A DNA stretch of 64,000 nucleotides from Phascolomyces articulosus (GCA_025677815.1 JAIXMP010000034.1:310001-374000); one strand, 5' to 3'. Shown: positions 12,132 to 25,990, counted from the stretch's first letter. Notes: generated by a model not told the origin, from the letters alone. Numbers and translations are program-made.

Positions 12132-14186
12132 TAAAAAGTCCCTTTGTTTTATTATTATTATTACAATAATGTCAAAAAAAATAGGGTATCCTTTATCCCT
12201 CCCTTATATTCTTTGAGAATAATAATAATCATTTATTTTTATATAAATTGGATATATGTCATATATTATTACATATCAAAAAGAGATGATTTGTTCAACC
12301 TCATCATCAAAAAAAAAAGAGTCCAAGATCGTTTTTAGAATCGATGAGAAAAAAAAAATAATTTTTTGAATTGACGTGTCGATGATGGAATGGAAACCAG
12401 TCATTATAATTATTATTGGTATTATTAACAGATAGACATAACCATACACGTAATTTGTTGCACAGAAAATGGGTGGTGTCACTTCACATGGCTCTCTCTC
12501 TCTCTCTCTCACTAAAATATAAAAGAGAGGTTGACAATAGGCTTATCATACACAATGAAATTATAATTTACCCGAGTAATAGTAGTAGTACTACCAAAGT
12601 AATGAGTAAGGTTTTTTTTTCTTTCAAAAGTAAATGATTAGTGGATTATTTTAACAATTTTTCGATGAGTAAAGTTAACGTATATCAGTCATCCTTTAGT
12701 ATCAAAAATTGGATACAATAATTTCCTGCGCACGGGAAAAAAAAAAGGTTTCATGATACACCCCCCAAATAACGAATAGTTTTTTTTTTCTCCAAGAGGA
12801 TTTCCTTTTTTAATTGCTAAAGTTAATTGATAGATAGTGATACAAATGATCTGTATATGGAATTTTCAAATGGGGGATATATATATAAATGTTTAATGTA
12901 GAAAAAGGGATTGGTTACCCATCATCATCATCAGCTATCCTCTCATCTTCTTTCATCATCACCTAACTTTTTTATTATTCTTTTTCTCTGATCGATCCGA
13001 TTAGACACGCATTAAAATCACGTTGGTAGGGTATAACTCTATTGTTTTTTTCCGAGTTTTTTTCTTGATGAATTATACCTTTTTAACTTTCATTTTTTTT
13101 TAAAAATAAATAAATAAACCCAAAGGGATGGTTGAATTGGTTTACCTTTACCATGGGTTTATTTATTATTATAAGAGATTCTTGATAATAACTCTACATC
13201 ATGAGAGAGAATGAGAAAAAGAATAAGAAAAAGAAACCTATTTTTTTTCTTTTATAAAATGTCAATTTTTTTTTTTACCTTTTGGATCCCAAAATTGATA
13301 AAATGTGTCACCTTATTAAAAGAAGAAAAAGAGGTTGTCATCTTAAAAATATTTAAAATTCATTGACATATAGTAACATTTGATTTCGATCGTTCATCTT
13401 ATATATACAAGTATATATATATATATATATCCTATTTACAAAGATAAAAAAAAGAAAAAGAAAAAGGTTCCAAAAGGATTTCAAAAATAGCTTCATTGTA
13501 AATTATTACACAAATGTATATTGATAATCCCCTCTCTTCTTATTATCCAAATGGTTATTAATAATGCGAATAAAAACCCATCGTATTGGTAAAGAAAAAA
13601 AAATAACGTGAAACTTTAAAAAAAGGTCAATCATTCATTCATTCATTATCCATTAGAAAAGCTGAGTTTTTTTTATCTATCTATTTAGACAATTTGGATA
13701 TTTGTTCTTATTGCTTCTTATTGTTGTTATTATTATCATAAATGATGTGGATAATATGGTCGATGATGGCAGATAGGTTGGTTACTATATTTGTTTTTTT
13801 TTGGGGGGGAGGAGGTACAAAAGAGAGAGAGAGAGAGAGAGAATAAAGAAGAAGAACAAGAAGAAGATTTTTTTTTTATAAGATAAAAAAAATTTAGCCC
13901 AAAAAAAGTGTTTTTCATTATGAGCCTTTTTTTTTTTCAAGTGTAAAAAAAGATAAAAACAGAGTTTTTTTTCTAATAAATTTCATCATCAGCTTTCCCG
14001 GCCTTAATTTTCCACGCGATTTTGCGTAACCAGAATTTTTATCTAATAGTAGTTGAAATGACAACTTTTTTTTTTGTTGGTTGGTCTATAAAAAAGTCAT
14101 TTCCACTCGTTTTTTTTAGAAAAAAATCACTTTCTTCTTTACTTCTTTATTACTTTTTTTATAACAAAAAAAATCGTTATATCATT
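12132..14186. other. Intergenic, AT-rich
   Basis: About 2 kb without a supported gene. It contains many A/T runs, a (TA)n tract near 13,412-13,430 and a (GA)n tract near 13,823-13,841. The segment 13,960-14,186 is probably the promoter and leader of the zinc-knuckle gene. Confidence 0.55.
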
Positions 14187-14436
14187 ATGAAACAATCTAC
14201 TATTGGTACTGTCACTACAACTACTACCATGACAACTCGTGTTATTACGAGTATGACTTTACCTGTGAACCATGTTGGTCGAGGTAATTGTCAGATTTGT
14301 GGATCTGTCAATCATCAAACCAAAGTAAGTATATTTTGTTTATGCTTGATATGTTTATATATATAAATACAAATGATGATCATCAAATATTGATTCTCTC
14401 CCACTTTATTTATAGTACTGTCCAGTATCTCCATGA
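14187..14436 (+). CDS. CCHC zinc-knuckle microprotein (52 residues)
   Basis: Two exons (14187-14324 and 14416-14436) joined by a 91-base intron with GTAAGT donor and TATAG acceptor give a 52-residue protein. The first half is Thr-rich. The second half holds NCQICGSVNHQTKYC, that is Cys35-x2-Cys38-x4-His43-x4-Cys48, an exact CCHC zinc-knuckle spacing. The intron falls right before the Tyr preceding the last Cys, so splicing completes the knuckle, which supports the model. CCHC knuckles usually bind single-stranded RNA or DNA. It could be a free-standing nucleic-acid-binding microprotein, or the remnant of a Gag- or CNBP-type protein. No other domain is present. Confidence 0.6.
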
Positions 14437-15665
14437 TCATCATTTACTTCTTTTTTGACATTTGATATAATCGAAAAAAAAAAAACAAAAACAAACAAAC
14501 AAAAACAAAAAACAAACATTTTTTTATCTATATTCTTATTCATATCTTCTACTATACTATACAAACAAACAAAATTGCTTTTTTATATACGCGTAATGCA
14601 TAAATGACGCTCAACAACAACTATCTTCATTCTTATATACAAACACACACACGCATGCAACACACACATACATACATTATATACACATCATGATTTCTCT
14701 TCTTCTTTTTTTATATACCCCCATGAGCCATATAGTATGGTGGAGGGGCAGGATCCCGCTCTTCTTATTTATATGCCCTCTTTCATTTTCAAATTTTGTG
14801 ATATCACCCCATCTTATTTCTCTCATGCTCTCTTTCTTTCTTTTATGACATTTCTCTTTATTATTATTATTATATATATGTTTATAGAGTTCTCTTTTAT
14901 TCATTTCATCCATTTTTTTTATATAGTCTTATAGAATAAAAAAAATAAAAAATAAATTTGATCATTGTTTTATATTTCATATTTTAAATTTTTCCACGAT
15001 ATCTATAAATGATCTAGTTGTGTTTCGCGAAAAAAAAAAAAACGACAGTGGATCCCCTTTTTCGTCTGTGCTTCCACTACTCATTTATGATAATAAATAT
15101 GATAGTCTTTTCCTGAATCCTCCGTTTTTTCTCTTGTCTTTGTCTATCTTGTTCACGTCATTGGATAATAATAATAAAAAAAAGTTATTCTCAAAAAAAA
15201 AAACCTATTGTCGAGTATTCCCTAATCAAGTAATTCCATGTGGAGGAAAATAATTATCAGGGAGCAGAGGGAGAGTAGAGAATAGAGAACTTTTTTTTTC
15301 CCGGGAAAAAAAAAGAATGGAGATATTCCATGTCCATTTCTTTCCGGTGTATGGTCGTTCAAACTGTCACGAGAGAGAATGACAATAAGCTTTTAGGTCC
15401 GGGACAAAAAAAAAAAGATTATTATGTGTTTCCCAACTTAAACCTCTCGGAGAAAGAGAGAGAGAGGGCCATTTTCTCTCTCTCGAATGAATAAGATAAA
15501 AAGTGACAGACAGACAAACAATTTAGGATGATTCTATTTTTTTTTTCTCGGAAGTGAAATACATGTGATTATTCTATGACGGTTTGAAATTTTTTCTATT
15601 TTATCAACTTGTAAAATAATGGTTAAGGTGGGTGGGGGGAGGGAGGGAGAGAGTGTAACTTTTTT
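14437..15665. other. Intergenic between the zinc-knuckle gene and PGS1
   Basis: 3' regions of two convergent genes. Contains A/C-rich runs (14,480-14,520), a CA-rich tract near 14,640-14,690 and a (GA)n tract at 15,451-15,467. No further gene is supported. Confidence 0.55.
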
Positions 15666-16459
15666 TTAAAGCATGGTCTTTATCATAGCAGTGGCAGCTC
15701 TTACACCATATGGAACTAATCGATCTTTTCTTGTAAATGTTTCTTTGGTGACTAATTCAGAATAATCATGTAATCGTTCTACTTCCTATTTTTTTTTCAT
15801 TTTCCATGAGTTAAGTGAGTCATTTAATTCTTTTAGGATAATTTGGGAAGAAGGAACAAGGAGTGGAGGTGGGGGAAGGAATGGATAGAATACTATGTTT
15901 TGGTTGGTGGATTTGGGTTTTTGTTTTGTTTTGTTTTTTTTTCAAAAGGATATCATGATATATATATGTATAAATACCTTGTGTAAGGCTTCTTGTAAAT
16001 TTTCATTTTGTGTAATGACTATTGCTTGTGCTTCCAAATCCCGTTCACTTGAACGATGACCAAAATTGGGAGAACCGATCATAGTCAGCATAGGACGCGT
16101 TTGTGTACCCATCTTCGCCCATAATCCCTTGGCATGATAAGTCCAACCAGGTCTTTTATATTCTTCAATCGTGATATCGTTATCTCTTTGACTACGTTGA
16201 ATATGATTAAAAAATTGTTTTTCTATCCATGTATAAGCTGGTGGTAAATAACGAGATACACCTTTGGAATTAAAGAATCCATTGGCCTATTATAGACAAA
16301 TGGTTTTTAAAAAAAAAGAAAAGATTTCAAATGTTAATTGAATCAGTCATAATAATATGAACCCAAAATAATCCATATAACGATTATTAAAAAAAAACTT
16401 TATATAATTACTAATGAATGCTACACACACACATATTTTTTTTAATGATAAACAAGTTT

Positions 16460-16490
<31 letters not shown>

Positions 16491-17947
16491 TAAACCAATC
16501 AAACGACAAATACTCCAAGTAACATTAAATATATATATATAGGAAGAATGGGGGAATTACCTCAGGAGCAGCCGTCAAAAACCTGAATCGTGCTTGTGTA
16601 CGAAGTATAAATGATTTATATCGGTCAGTGAAATTGAAATAACCAGATGTCAAATCAATTGTCCAATTCTTATTTTCATGTGCAATTTCAAGTAATCGTA
16701 AGGTTGTTTTTTCATCTTGTCGAATTCCAAATGGTCCCATTTGAATGACAGGTAATACCACCGTATCGGATGTCTCTTGGATCTTTTGCTGCTGTTGTTG
16801 TTGTACTTTATATTTTTGAATAAACCGGACCAGCCGATCATGAACTTGTTTTTTAAAAGGTCGACTTTGTAATACAGGATCTACTGTATCCTGTTGCATC
16901 GTCAATTGATAAGGTATCAATTCATTGGTACCTGGTTGTAATTGATAAGAAAATGATCGAACGGTATTTAATAAATCATGATAATAATTCGTTAATGAAT
17001 GATTATTATTAAATATCATATAACGGTCTTGTCGATTTGTAAAGTAATCTTGACTGAGATTGGCTCTATTATCCATTAATAAAAGGAAAAGGAGGGGCCA
17101 GAATCATTATATATATATATTTAATGAGATTTTAAGTATATTTGATGAGCAAATAAAAAATAAATTTTGAGTGTATCTTAATAATTACCCACTTAACATG
17201 ACGGTATCATCAAATCCATAAATTTTCAAATGCATTAATCCAATGCCTTCATTAAATCGTTGTGGCAAGGTCTTTTTTAACATGCCTGTCAGATCCGGGG
17301 TATGATAAAGTGACACTTGGACTTGAGATGGGAACTCTTGAATCAATGATAAAAGTAATGTGGCGGAGCTCTTTCCTTTTGAGACACGCGTGCCTCTTAA
17401 ACAATCGATTAATATACATACTTTTAATCGATCCGATCGTCTTAATGCTTGTCTTAACGTTTCAACTAATTCTTGTTCAGCATGTCCGATATATAATGCT
17501 GCAATAAAGACACGTTCTTTGGCATTTAATATACGTGTCTATTATATATATATATATATATATAAAATATACCCCATTCCCCACCCATACACACCCACAC
17601 CCGGAAAAAAAAAAGTGACAGGTGAATAATAGAAGATAGAGTGGTGGGGGGAGAGAGAGGGGGGTAAAGGCTTATCAAATGAATGAATTTTTTTTTTTTT
17701 TTACCTTGAGTTCCGAATAAAACGCGTAAGGTTCATAAAGTGGTGTGATATCATCCCCTCGAGCATAAAACGTTGGTGCATATTTTTGTAATGGTGATAA
17801 CATGTCGGGTAGTTTATTATTATTTGTTGTCATTGTTGTCGAAAAAGAATGACGACTTATCATCTTGGCACCTCGTGTTATTGATGTCCATTGTATTAAA
17901 ATAGATTGTGTCTTTTTTAATGGGAACTGAATCATACGCAATGTCAT
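15666..17947 (-). CDS. PGS1: CDP-diacylglycerol-glycerol-3-phosphate 3-phosphatidyltransferase (PGP synthase)
   Basis: Five exons (17947-17705, 17538-17189, 17065-16561, 16286-15978, 15785-15666) give 508 residues. The protein belongs to the phospholipase D superfamily: motif 1 HLKIYGFDD (HxK-x4-D, about residues 181-189) is followed by the conserved LSGANLS split across an intron, and motif 2 HAKGLWAK (about residue 417) by MIGSPNFGHRSSERDLEAQ, the hallmark of eukaryotic PGS1. PGS1 makes phosphatidylglycerophosphate from CDP-diacylglycerol and glycerol-3-phosphate, the committed step to cardiolipin, in mitochondria. The N-terminal ~40 residues are basic, Ser/Thr-rich and almost free of acids, fitting a mitochondrial presequence. 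A short poly-Gln run (about residue 285) is an insertion. A CT/GA tract lies in intron 3. Confidence 0.93.
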
Positions 17948-18469
17948 TTTTCTCTATTTTGGATCAAAAGTTTTTTCAAGTTTCTGCAAGTTTTTTTTTT
18001 TCTTAAGCCTTCAAATAGAGTTGTTTATTTTGGGCAAGGATATCCCATTTTGGATGTCCGCATTATCCAACAACCCCCCTTCCTTCACTTCCCCGAACCT
18101 CAATCGCAAGAATAATCCATTGTTGTATTACAGAAAAAAATAACTCTGAGAAAAAAACATCTTTATTTGTAATAAAAACCAATTTGTTCATTATTTGTTT
18201 TTTTATCGATACAAAGTCGTACCAAAATAAGCTTATAAAAATGATGATTTGCTTTTGAATTTGGTGTGAGGGTAATGACGAAATTGTAATACTTTAATTT
18301 GAATAGAATAAAAAAAAATATGGTTGGAATTATATATATATATATCGAGATATATATCGAGATTTATATGCTTCTTTTGTAATAGATAATAATAATAATA
18401 ATAATAAAGAATGAAATGCAATAAAGAGGAATGATAGTAAAAAAAAAATAAAACGGGATTTTATTTTTT
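17948..18469. other. PGS1 upstream region
   Basis: About 520 bases between the NOC3 stop and the PGS1 start; both genes are on the minus strand. Contains TATA-rich stretches near 18,331-18,362. No gene seen. Confidence 0.55.
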
Positions 18470-21400
18470 TTATGCAGATTCAGGTGGTTGTTGAATAGAC
18501 TGTGCTAATGTTCGAATAGCAGGATCATAATGGTCCTAAATAAATAAATAAGTATATATTATTATTTGGTGTATTGCTTATCAAACAATCATTGATTATC
18601 CATGACCATCCCCAAAAACCCAAACTCATATTATTATATATATATATAAAATACCTTGTACAAGAAAAGCTCATATAAACTAGTACCAAATGGGTTACAC
18701 AGATCCGGGTCTTGTAAGTAAGGCATGTAAATACCACTAGCAGCTCGATCTTCTGATTGTACTAAAGCATCTAACCGTCGATCCTTCTATTTGAATGGGA
18801 AAAGCCATTATATATGAAGAGAGAGAGAGATAGGAAATCCATGAAGGAATATATATAAAAAAAATCATCAGATTTTCACGTAGTACATTTTTGGAAAAAA
18901 AAATATAGGAACTTTTTTTCTTACATGAATCAATCGTTTCACCAGTTGAAGACAGTTCATGACAGTTTTGCTTGGCATATTGAGTGCCACAACGGAAAAT
19001 CGCTTAATAAATGCAGCCATCCGATTCACTGGCACTTGTCGCTTCTTTAAGAACATTAATTCTAAACCTCGCGTTAACATTTCACTTTCTGATAAATGTT
19101 CCAAACTAGGTTTATCTTCAACCATATAATGAAATGCAGCTTCATATAATATTCCATAAAGTTCCGAATAATACGCCTTGAGATCATAATTGAGAGCTTC
19201 TCCTATATATATTTTAGGGTACAACACGTGGAGTAAGTATTTTTACTGGAGTGCAGTTATCTCCCAATCCCTCATGATAAATAACAATAAAATAAATGGG
19301 TAAAAAAATGGATATATAAAATTATAGAAAAATTATTAATTTTTTTTTAGTAAAGTACCTTGTCCGGAGAGTAATTCGAATGCTGTAATAATACAAAGCA
19401 ACCTTTTTCGTGTACCGGCACCCGCTGTACCGCCACTACTCTTGTGATCAAGACTTTCCAATACAATTTTAAGGGCATTTAACAAATCATCGAAAAAGTC
19501 GACACTGATCAAATGGGCAAACCTATAATTTATTTTTTTTTGAATAAGTCTTTTTCATCCCAAAAGAATTTTTTGTTCGTGGTACGAAATAATAATAATA
19601 CTTTACTTGGCAAGTCCTTGTAATACAGCTGGAAGAAGAGGTGATTGTGATTGTTTTTTCAAAACACGGAAATAAAAAGCAAACATTAACTTTAATGTTT
19701 CTGTATGCTAAAAAAAAAAGTTGTTATTCATGAAAAGAAAGAGATAGGTTAGTCTCACTTTTTTTTGTGTATAAGATTATTTTTTTTATAATACAAGTTG
19801 TCAAAGTGGATGTGAATTTATGTGTGTGTATGTGTGTGGCGCATGAAATAGGGGGCGGGAAATCAAGAATATTCTTCTGCAACTTTAAACACACGTTTAA
19901 CTTACGTTTTTTTCTTTTTCTTCTTTACTAACAACAGCTTCAGCTTCTTTGAATTCCTTTTCAATCTCTTTGGTTTCTTTTAAAGCTTTTCGTGCCTTTT
20001 TATTTAAAAATTGTTTCTTTCGTTTCTTGCCTCGTGATTCGTCATCATCAGATCGTGAAGCGAGGGGAGCCAATTCATCTCTGAGTCGTAAATGGAGAAA
20101 GGAATTAATGACATTTTCATGAACAGCATAATTTTTAGATTTGATCATGCGGGTCATCATGGTCACTGCATCCAGTGACGTTCTTCCTGATTCATCGTTT
20201 TCAAAAACAGTAATCATGGCCTTACAACCCATATCGGCTACCTAATCAAAATATCATCATGGATCCACGTGGGATAATAAAAAATTAGCGTTTTCTGAAA
20301 CCTTCCTATGCATTGCACCCTTTTTTTTCAACCAAAAGGGTCAAAAAATTACTTTTTTGGGAAAGACGCTCAGGGATTTTATAGCTTACCTCATTCCAAT
20401 TGACCACACTCATACGAGACACAATAGTGACCATTAAATTTAATCGAAAATTAAAATGTGTTTTAGTAGTTAAAAGTTCACATAAACATCGCATAGCAAC
20501 TAGAACCAAAGAAGGATCTTGTTCACGTCCTTTTTTATCTATATAAAAAAAAGAATAAATGAGATTAAATAAATGAGGATAAAATGGATAAATAAAGTAA
20601 TCATTGCCTCTCCCCCCCCCAACCTTTTTTTTTTGGCTTTACCTTTCAAAATGATATCCAAATCCTTAATATAACTTTCATAATTGCTCAATAATGTTTT
20701 TTCAAATTCTCGTAATCGTTTCACATCTTTGGACACCTTGACACTTTCTTCTTTTTCTGTCAATGGACGAATACGATATCTAAAATTAAAGAATGAAATG
20801 TTGAGTTTTTTCACGTTTTGTGTTTTCACGTTTTGTACACGACTTACCCGGGAATAATATCCTTGTAGACTGCTAATTGTGTAAGAAGGGCCAGCTTCTT
20901 AATAGTCATGTTTTGATCATTTGCTACTTTTCGAAGTGTTTTCAATAATCCAGCCTAAATTGAATGGTTATTTTGAGTTTCCCAACAGTGTGCTGTTTCT
21001 TATTTTTAACATTCTCTCCCTCTTTCCCCCAAAAAAAAATATTCCCGCCAAAAAGTCCCAAAAATCAATTTACATTCGCCTCTGGATCTTCTTGAATCGT
21101 TGATGCAGTTTGAGCCAATTCTTCCTTTTTCGATAACAAGTATTCTTTCTTTGTTAATTTACGTTCAGGTTCTTCAGGTACAAGGATTTCTGACTCATCC
21201 ATTTCTTCTTCTTCTTCCACTACTTCTTCTTCTTCTACTTCTTCTTGATCACTCTTTTCTTCGTCCGAAAAATTAGGTTGTACTTGAGTCACTTTACCAC
21301 CAGGTAATTTGATCGGCAATCGAGAATGATAATCCTTTTTAGTCCATTCACCAGCCACCTTGCGTGGCTTTAATTCATAATCCATTTCTTCATCAGATGC

Positions 21401-22295
21401 ATTAGGCTCTTGTTGTTTTCGCTTCTTTTTCACTGGTTCTTCTTCCATGGCTTCCAATAAATCTTCTTCATCCAATAATAGATCATTTTCATCATCACTC
21501 GCAGAGATCATAAGTTCATCTTCGTCATCATCATCAGAACCTCCATTAATACTGGGAAGGTCTTCTTCATCCTCTAAACTTTCCAAATCACTTTGATTGA
21601 AATCTTCAAGATCATCATCATTATAATCGTCTTCGTCGGAAGATGTTAATTCAGCTGTTGTTGGATCTGGAATCGTTTGAGTGGCTCGTTTTTTCTTTTC
21701 AGTGGATGCAACCATTTTCTTTTTGTTCTCGTTCCTAAAAAAAAAATCAGAAATATCCAAATGTCATTGAATATATAATAATCTTTTCATCACATATACA
21801 CCACGCGTACACCCATGATGGCTGAAAAAAAAAATTCTATCTCTGTCTCTCTGTTCCTTTTTTTCCAATAGATAAATCCATAGTAAAAGAATACTTTACT
21901 TTGTCAATTCTTTTGAATCCATAGACTTTAAAAACTTGCCAAAATCACGATTTTCTGCAAAGAATGCTAAATCTTCATCAGAAATATCGACATTATCTTC
22001 TTCTGCATTAGGTACTTGTACATAATCGGGTAAATTATCCTACATGTATATATATATTTCTTTATGATTAGATCACACAATCCTAAAAAGATCGTCCTTC
22101 CCTTCTCTCTACCAAAAAAAAAAAAAAATTAAGCGTGAAGATTGATCTTTTGGATCTTACCAAAGGATTCTTTGATTTCGTGGCTGTTCCATTTTTCTTT
22201 TTTCCAGCTTTTACAGTCGTTGTCACTGTTGTGGTGGTTTTTTTATTATTTGGTGGTTTGGTTGTTTTTTTCGTATTCTTTTTAGATGATCCCAT
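18470..22295 (-). CDS. NOC3: Nucleolar complex protein 3 (ribosome biogenesis, NOC3)
   Basis: Twelve exons (22295-22161, 22039-21900, 21734-21074, 20954-20848, 20779-20643, 20538-20390, 20241-19906, 19707-19607, 19522-19359, 19202-18925, 18786-18655, 18535-18470) keep frame throughout and give 801 residues, close to the usual NOC3 size. A basic Lys/Thr-rich N-terminus and LPDYVQVP are followed by long acidic Asp/Glu-rich tracts and the conserved [19 protein letters not shown]. The helical NOC3 region follows ([20 protein letters not shown], then LRLRDELA) and then the CBF/Mak21-type domain with [23 protein letters not shown]3 works with NOC2 in late nucleolar and nucleoplasmic maturation of pre-60S particles; in budding yeast it also has a role in replication initiation. 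It is a single-copy essential gene in other fungi. Confidence 0.93.
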
Positions 22296-23487
22296 GGTTT
22301 TTTTTTGGTAATATCAATAACAAGAAAAAAAAATATATTCTCTTGCAAAAAAAAAAAAAAGTTTGCTTGAATTTTTCTTTGCGGAGCTTGACAACATTTT
22401 TATGGTCTTGCCAGATAAGGATATCTCTCAGGTAATAATACGATGGTTTTATTTAATGATCTCCTTTGAGCATAACGTCAAGGCTGACATATTTGTTCGA
22501 GATAGATCATAGAAAAAGCATAAAGTAATAAAAGAAAAAAACCCTGTTTGAGAAACAAGGGAAAAGGTATAGGGTAAAAGAAAAAAGTGCAAATAATGGT
22601 TTGTTACATACTACTTCTACAACAACGACAATAAGATAGAGAAGTGCTGTATAACATTTGTATAAAGAGAGTGAGTGTCATAGATTTAGTAGCATTTTCA
22701 AAATTTTCGTAGTGGATCAGAGCAAAAGATAAAAAAGAGTAGAAGAGTTCAGTAAAATAAAAGGAGAAGAGGAAGAAAATATTGTTACGTAGTACATCGT
22801 CATGGATAATGCCCGGTATCCATAAAACTGCTGAAGTTTTTCGAGCAATCTGTAACGATGGTAATACACCTTTTTTTTACCACCATACTTTCCCATTTTT
22901 GAATCCCATAGAAAAGTGCTGGTCATAAATAAAAAGAGAGGTAAGCAAAACCCTACTTAAAAAAACGAGATCTTGACCACCTGCATTGACCACTGCCAAA
23001 CATTGTAAAGGTTATATTCGTCATTCTCGCAAGCACATTAGTAAGTATATTAATATGGAGAGAATATAGTTGTCTTTATAATAAATCTTTATCGTATATA
23101 TATATATATATATATATATATTTGGAGTGAGTTCCTGACTATTATGCTGAATAATGGAGAATTACACCAATTCAGTAAAAATTATACTGACCTTCCAAGT
23201 TTTACTAACGAACGATAAATTTCATTGACAAAGCCAAAAAAAAATGGCAAAATCACTGTACGTAGTATCTCATGTTTTCGAATGAATAAACCATTCAATT
23301 ATATAGTGTTACAACGTATATCCCACAGTTGTATATTAGTTTTATTGAGAACATTTTTTATGTGGGATAGAATAGATCATAACCCAAAATATGATGGATC
23401 ATGGACTTATTTTATTATGAATATAATTATACATTATTGTCTTTTACATCTTGCTGCTGTCAGTGACGCTTACATATATCATGTTCT
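22296..23487. other. Intergenic upstream of NOC3
   Basis: Contains the probable NOC3 promoter next to the start and a pure (AT)n tract around 23,095-23,121. The remaining sequence has only short, unconvincing frames. Confidence 0.55.
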
Positions 23488-24397
23488 TCAATGATCATCA
23501 GTACTATTATTTATTGTTGTTGACATGGGAGGTGTGCGTGGTGGAGACTTTAATATGACTGGTGAAGGTGAACAAATATCTCTTTTATTCTCTTTTGAAT
23601 CTTTGCTGTTTCCTACTGAGGACGGCATACTTTGTTCTTCTTCTTCATTTACCAACGATTCGACTTGTTTTTGACCAGGTGATTGATAGACTGGAAGAAT
23701 ATATTCAGCATTACTATTTAGCAGATTTCTTTGTTTCAATAGACCACATCCACAACAGGAAAAGAAACCAATGAGACTTTTGAGCGGTTCCATGAAAACA
23801 CGACTCAAAAAACGATGCATTTGATATAAACATACAGAGCTATTGCAAGGATCACATAGAAAGGGTTTTTTAACATCCTTTATTTTATGTATTTGCCCAT
23901 TATAATCACGAAACGTCTTTTCTGGATTATTCTTGAATTCTTTTGGTGTAAAATAGTATATACAATCAAACAGTCGGATTTTATATGAAATACGAACTAC
24001 AATATTAAAGTATTTTACAAAGGAATAAAGTGGGAAGGGAGAAAGAGAAGAGTGAATTTTATAATTCTATATTCCTTTTTATATTAACAAAAACAGGAAC
24101 TATACTTACAAATAAGTGGCAATGTCAATTCAACCATACATATGTATAATGCTATAAAAGTATAAAACCCGATAATCACTCCACCTATGACGGAAAACAC
24201 AACAATCGTCGCAATAACGCCTGCGTCTAACATACTCAATAGATGCTCAAAAGGGTGCTGAATTATTTTCGATGTAAAAGAAAAAAAATACAATTTACGA
24301 TTGTTAAGGATACTATTTATTCAAGAGATGTTACGTGTACAATAGGCTGTAGGGAAGAAATGGAAACAATCAAGATGGAAGAACGAAGATAGAGCAT
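23488..24397 (-). CDS. Small multi-pass membrane protein of unknown function
   Basis: Three exons (24397-24335, 24257-24110, 23996-23488) with canonical borders give 239 residues. The N-terminus begins MLYLRSSILIVSISSLQ. Residues about 33-67 form one long or two short membrane segments (GVIATIVVFSVIGGVIIGFY and then FIALYICMVELTLPLIF). A third hydrophobic, Cys-rich patch (LIGFFSCCGCGLL) could be palmitoylated. A CDPC-x4-C cluster precedes it. The last ~80 residues are hydrophilic and Ser/Pro-rich with SPPRTPPMS, a likely phosphorylated cytosolic tail. The exon 1 start is chosen because it sits 30 bases after a TATA element. It does not match a family I know; an adaptor or peripheral ER/plasma-membrane protein is possible. 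Confidence 0.65.
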
Positions 24398-24422
24398 TTG
24401 AAACTTTTTTTGTCTCTCGTGT

Positions 24423-24437
24423 TCTCTTTATATATAC
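24423..24437 (-). promoter_or_regulatory. TATA box of the membrane-protein gene
   Basis: On the minus strand the sequence reads GGTATATATAAAGAG, ending about 25 bases upstream of the chosen ATG at 24,397. Confidence 0.4.
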
Positions 24438-25559
24438 CACTTCAAATTCGAATTGGACTGCGTCAAATATTTATTACTACGTACCAGATGACCATGGGCT
24501 AAACGGAAAATATCGAATGAGGAGATAGAGGTATCACAAATACATATAATAAGGGAATTTTTTAATGGTAGTAATCAGAGCGTATAGATGTAGCATATTT
24601 CGAATAATATATTGTAGATATGTACTTAGCTATCTTTTTGGCTACTTGTGTAAAGACAATGTATTATTATTCACAACAATGACTCTTGTTTTACTTTGTA
24701 CCATATTAAATCCGAAATAATATGGTACTATTATCCAATTTGCAGTTATTTATTTTTTATTCATTCGAATACCCTGTGCATACACAAATGGTTATAATCA
24801 GAGTCATGTAGTGGAGGATGTGAAAAAGAAATATATAAACTCCATCTTTGTGGCCAATATTTACATTTTTTTATGTAATTGTTATGCTGAGCCACTTGGT
24901 ACGTAAACCCAAGATTTATGAACAACAACTAATAAGATAAACTCTATAAATGGCAATTTTGATTTATGGAGCAGAATGAAGAAGTTATACTTCTTAGCAA
25001 GTGTAAATGGAAGCTGATAAGTTTCTTGAAAATGTATAATAAAAAAATTAATAATTAAAGTATAAATATCGCCAGAGGAAGTTTTGTAGTAAAAAAACAA
25101 TCAGTTTAACAGGTGGTAGAAGGCTATTATATGCAATAAAATAATTATATGTGATGATTACAAAACCAAACGCGTACTATCAGAATCATATTCACGTTAT
25201 ATATATATATATATATATGTAATGACGATAGGTTATTATTATTTGTAACTTTATTAATAATAATCAATCAAATAGGAATACACTTACCATAAAATGCATC
25301 ATCTGATCAGAAACAGTCTTCCTTTTGTTCCATTATTTATATATGTTTCCATTGCTCTTTTTGTTACTATCACTTCTTGTTTAGTCCGTCGAAGATGATG
25401 CTATTAGCAATGGAATGTTGATCTCCTTTCTGTAACCGCAAGTTCCTCCTTGAATAAAATTTCTCCTCTTCTGAACTGCTCAACGCATCATCATCTAATA
25501 GACAACCGTCCACTTTTGTTTGTCAGACTTTTATTGTTTGTATACCATTTTCAACTCAG
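24438..25559. other. Intergenic, AT-rich
   Basis: No gene supported. An (AT)n tract lies at about 25,199-25,219. Confidence 0.5.
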
Positions 25560-25990
25560 CCTATAGCTATTGTTCATCGCATATCTTCAAATTTTGATTC
25601 AGAATCATCAGTTTTAGCAGCATTGGACACATCCATAAGTTCGTCCTCTCTAGTTTGATCCCTGCATGGTATAATTGCTGATGATGGAGCAGATGATGAT
25701 GGCTCATCCAAGATATCATTGTCTGATAATTCCATTGGAAGATTTCCAACTGAATCATCCAGCGAATTTAGAAACCTTCTTGTATCGAAGCTGTTATTAC
25801 AAGTGACCTTCGATTTTTTTTTTTTTGAATTGGTATCCTTTGAGTCAATGTATTGTTACATTTGGACCCTTCTTCTTGTGCTTACTTACAAAAAATCATT
25901 TTGTTCTTATTTTATCATAGGAACATCATATAACTTCCTCACCTTGCCACGCGTTTCTTGAGAACCGTCAGCTTTATATATAAATAAAAT
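25560..25990 (-). pseudogene. Relic of a dispersed gene family, 3' portion
   Basis: On the minus strand a frame open for more than 80 codons reads through LNSLDDSVGNLPMELSDNDI and an acidic C-terminus ending FEDMR. Upstream, in other frames, come GSQETRGKVRKLYDVPMIK followed by a stop, and KHKKKGPNVTI followed by a stop. The same order of motifs occurs on the plus strand at 63,738-63,976, so this is a copy of a dispersed family. Stops and frame changes upstream make it a pseudogene. Family function is unknown. Confidence 0.45.

Noticed and set aside
22083..22300. NOC3 N-terminal exon as a separate Lys/Thr-rich small protein
   Set aside because: A GTAAGA donor after Leu45 joins it in frame with the next NOC3 exon carrying LPDYVQVP, so it is exon 1 of NOC3.
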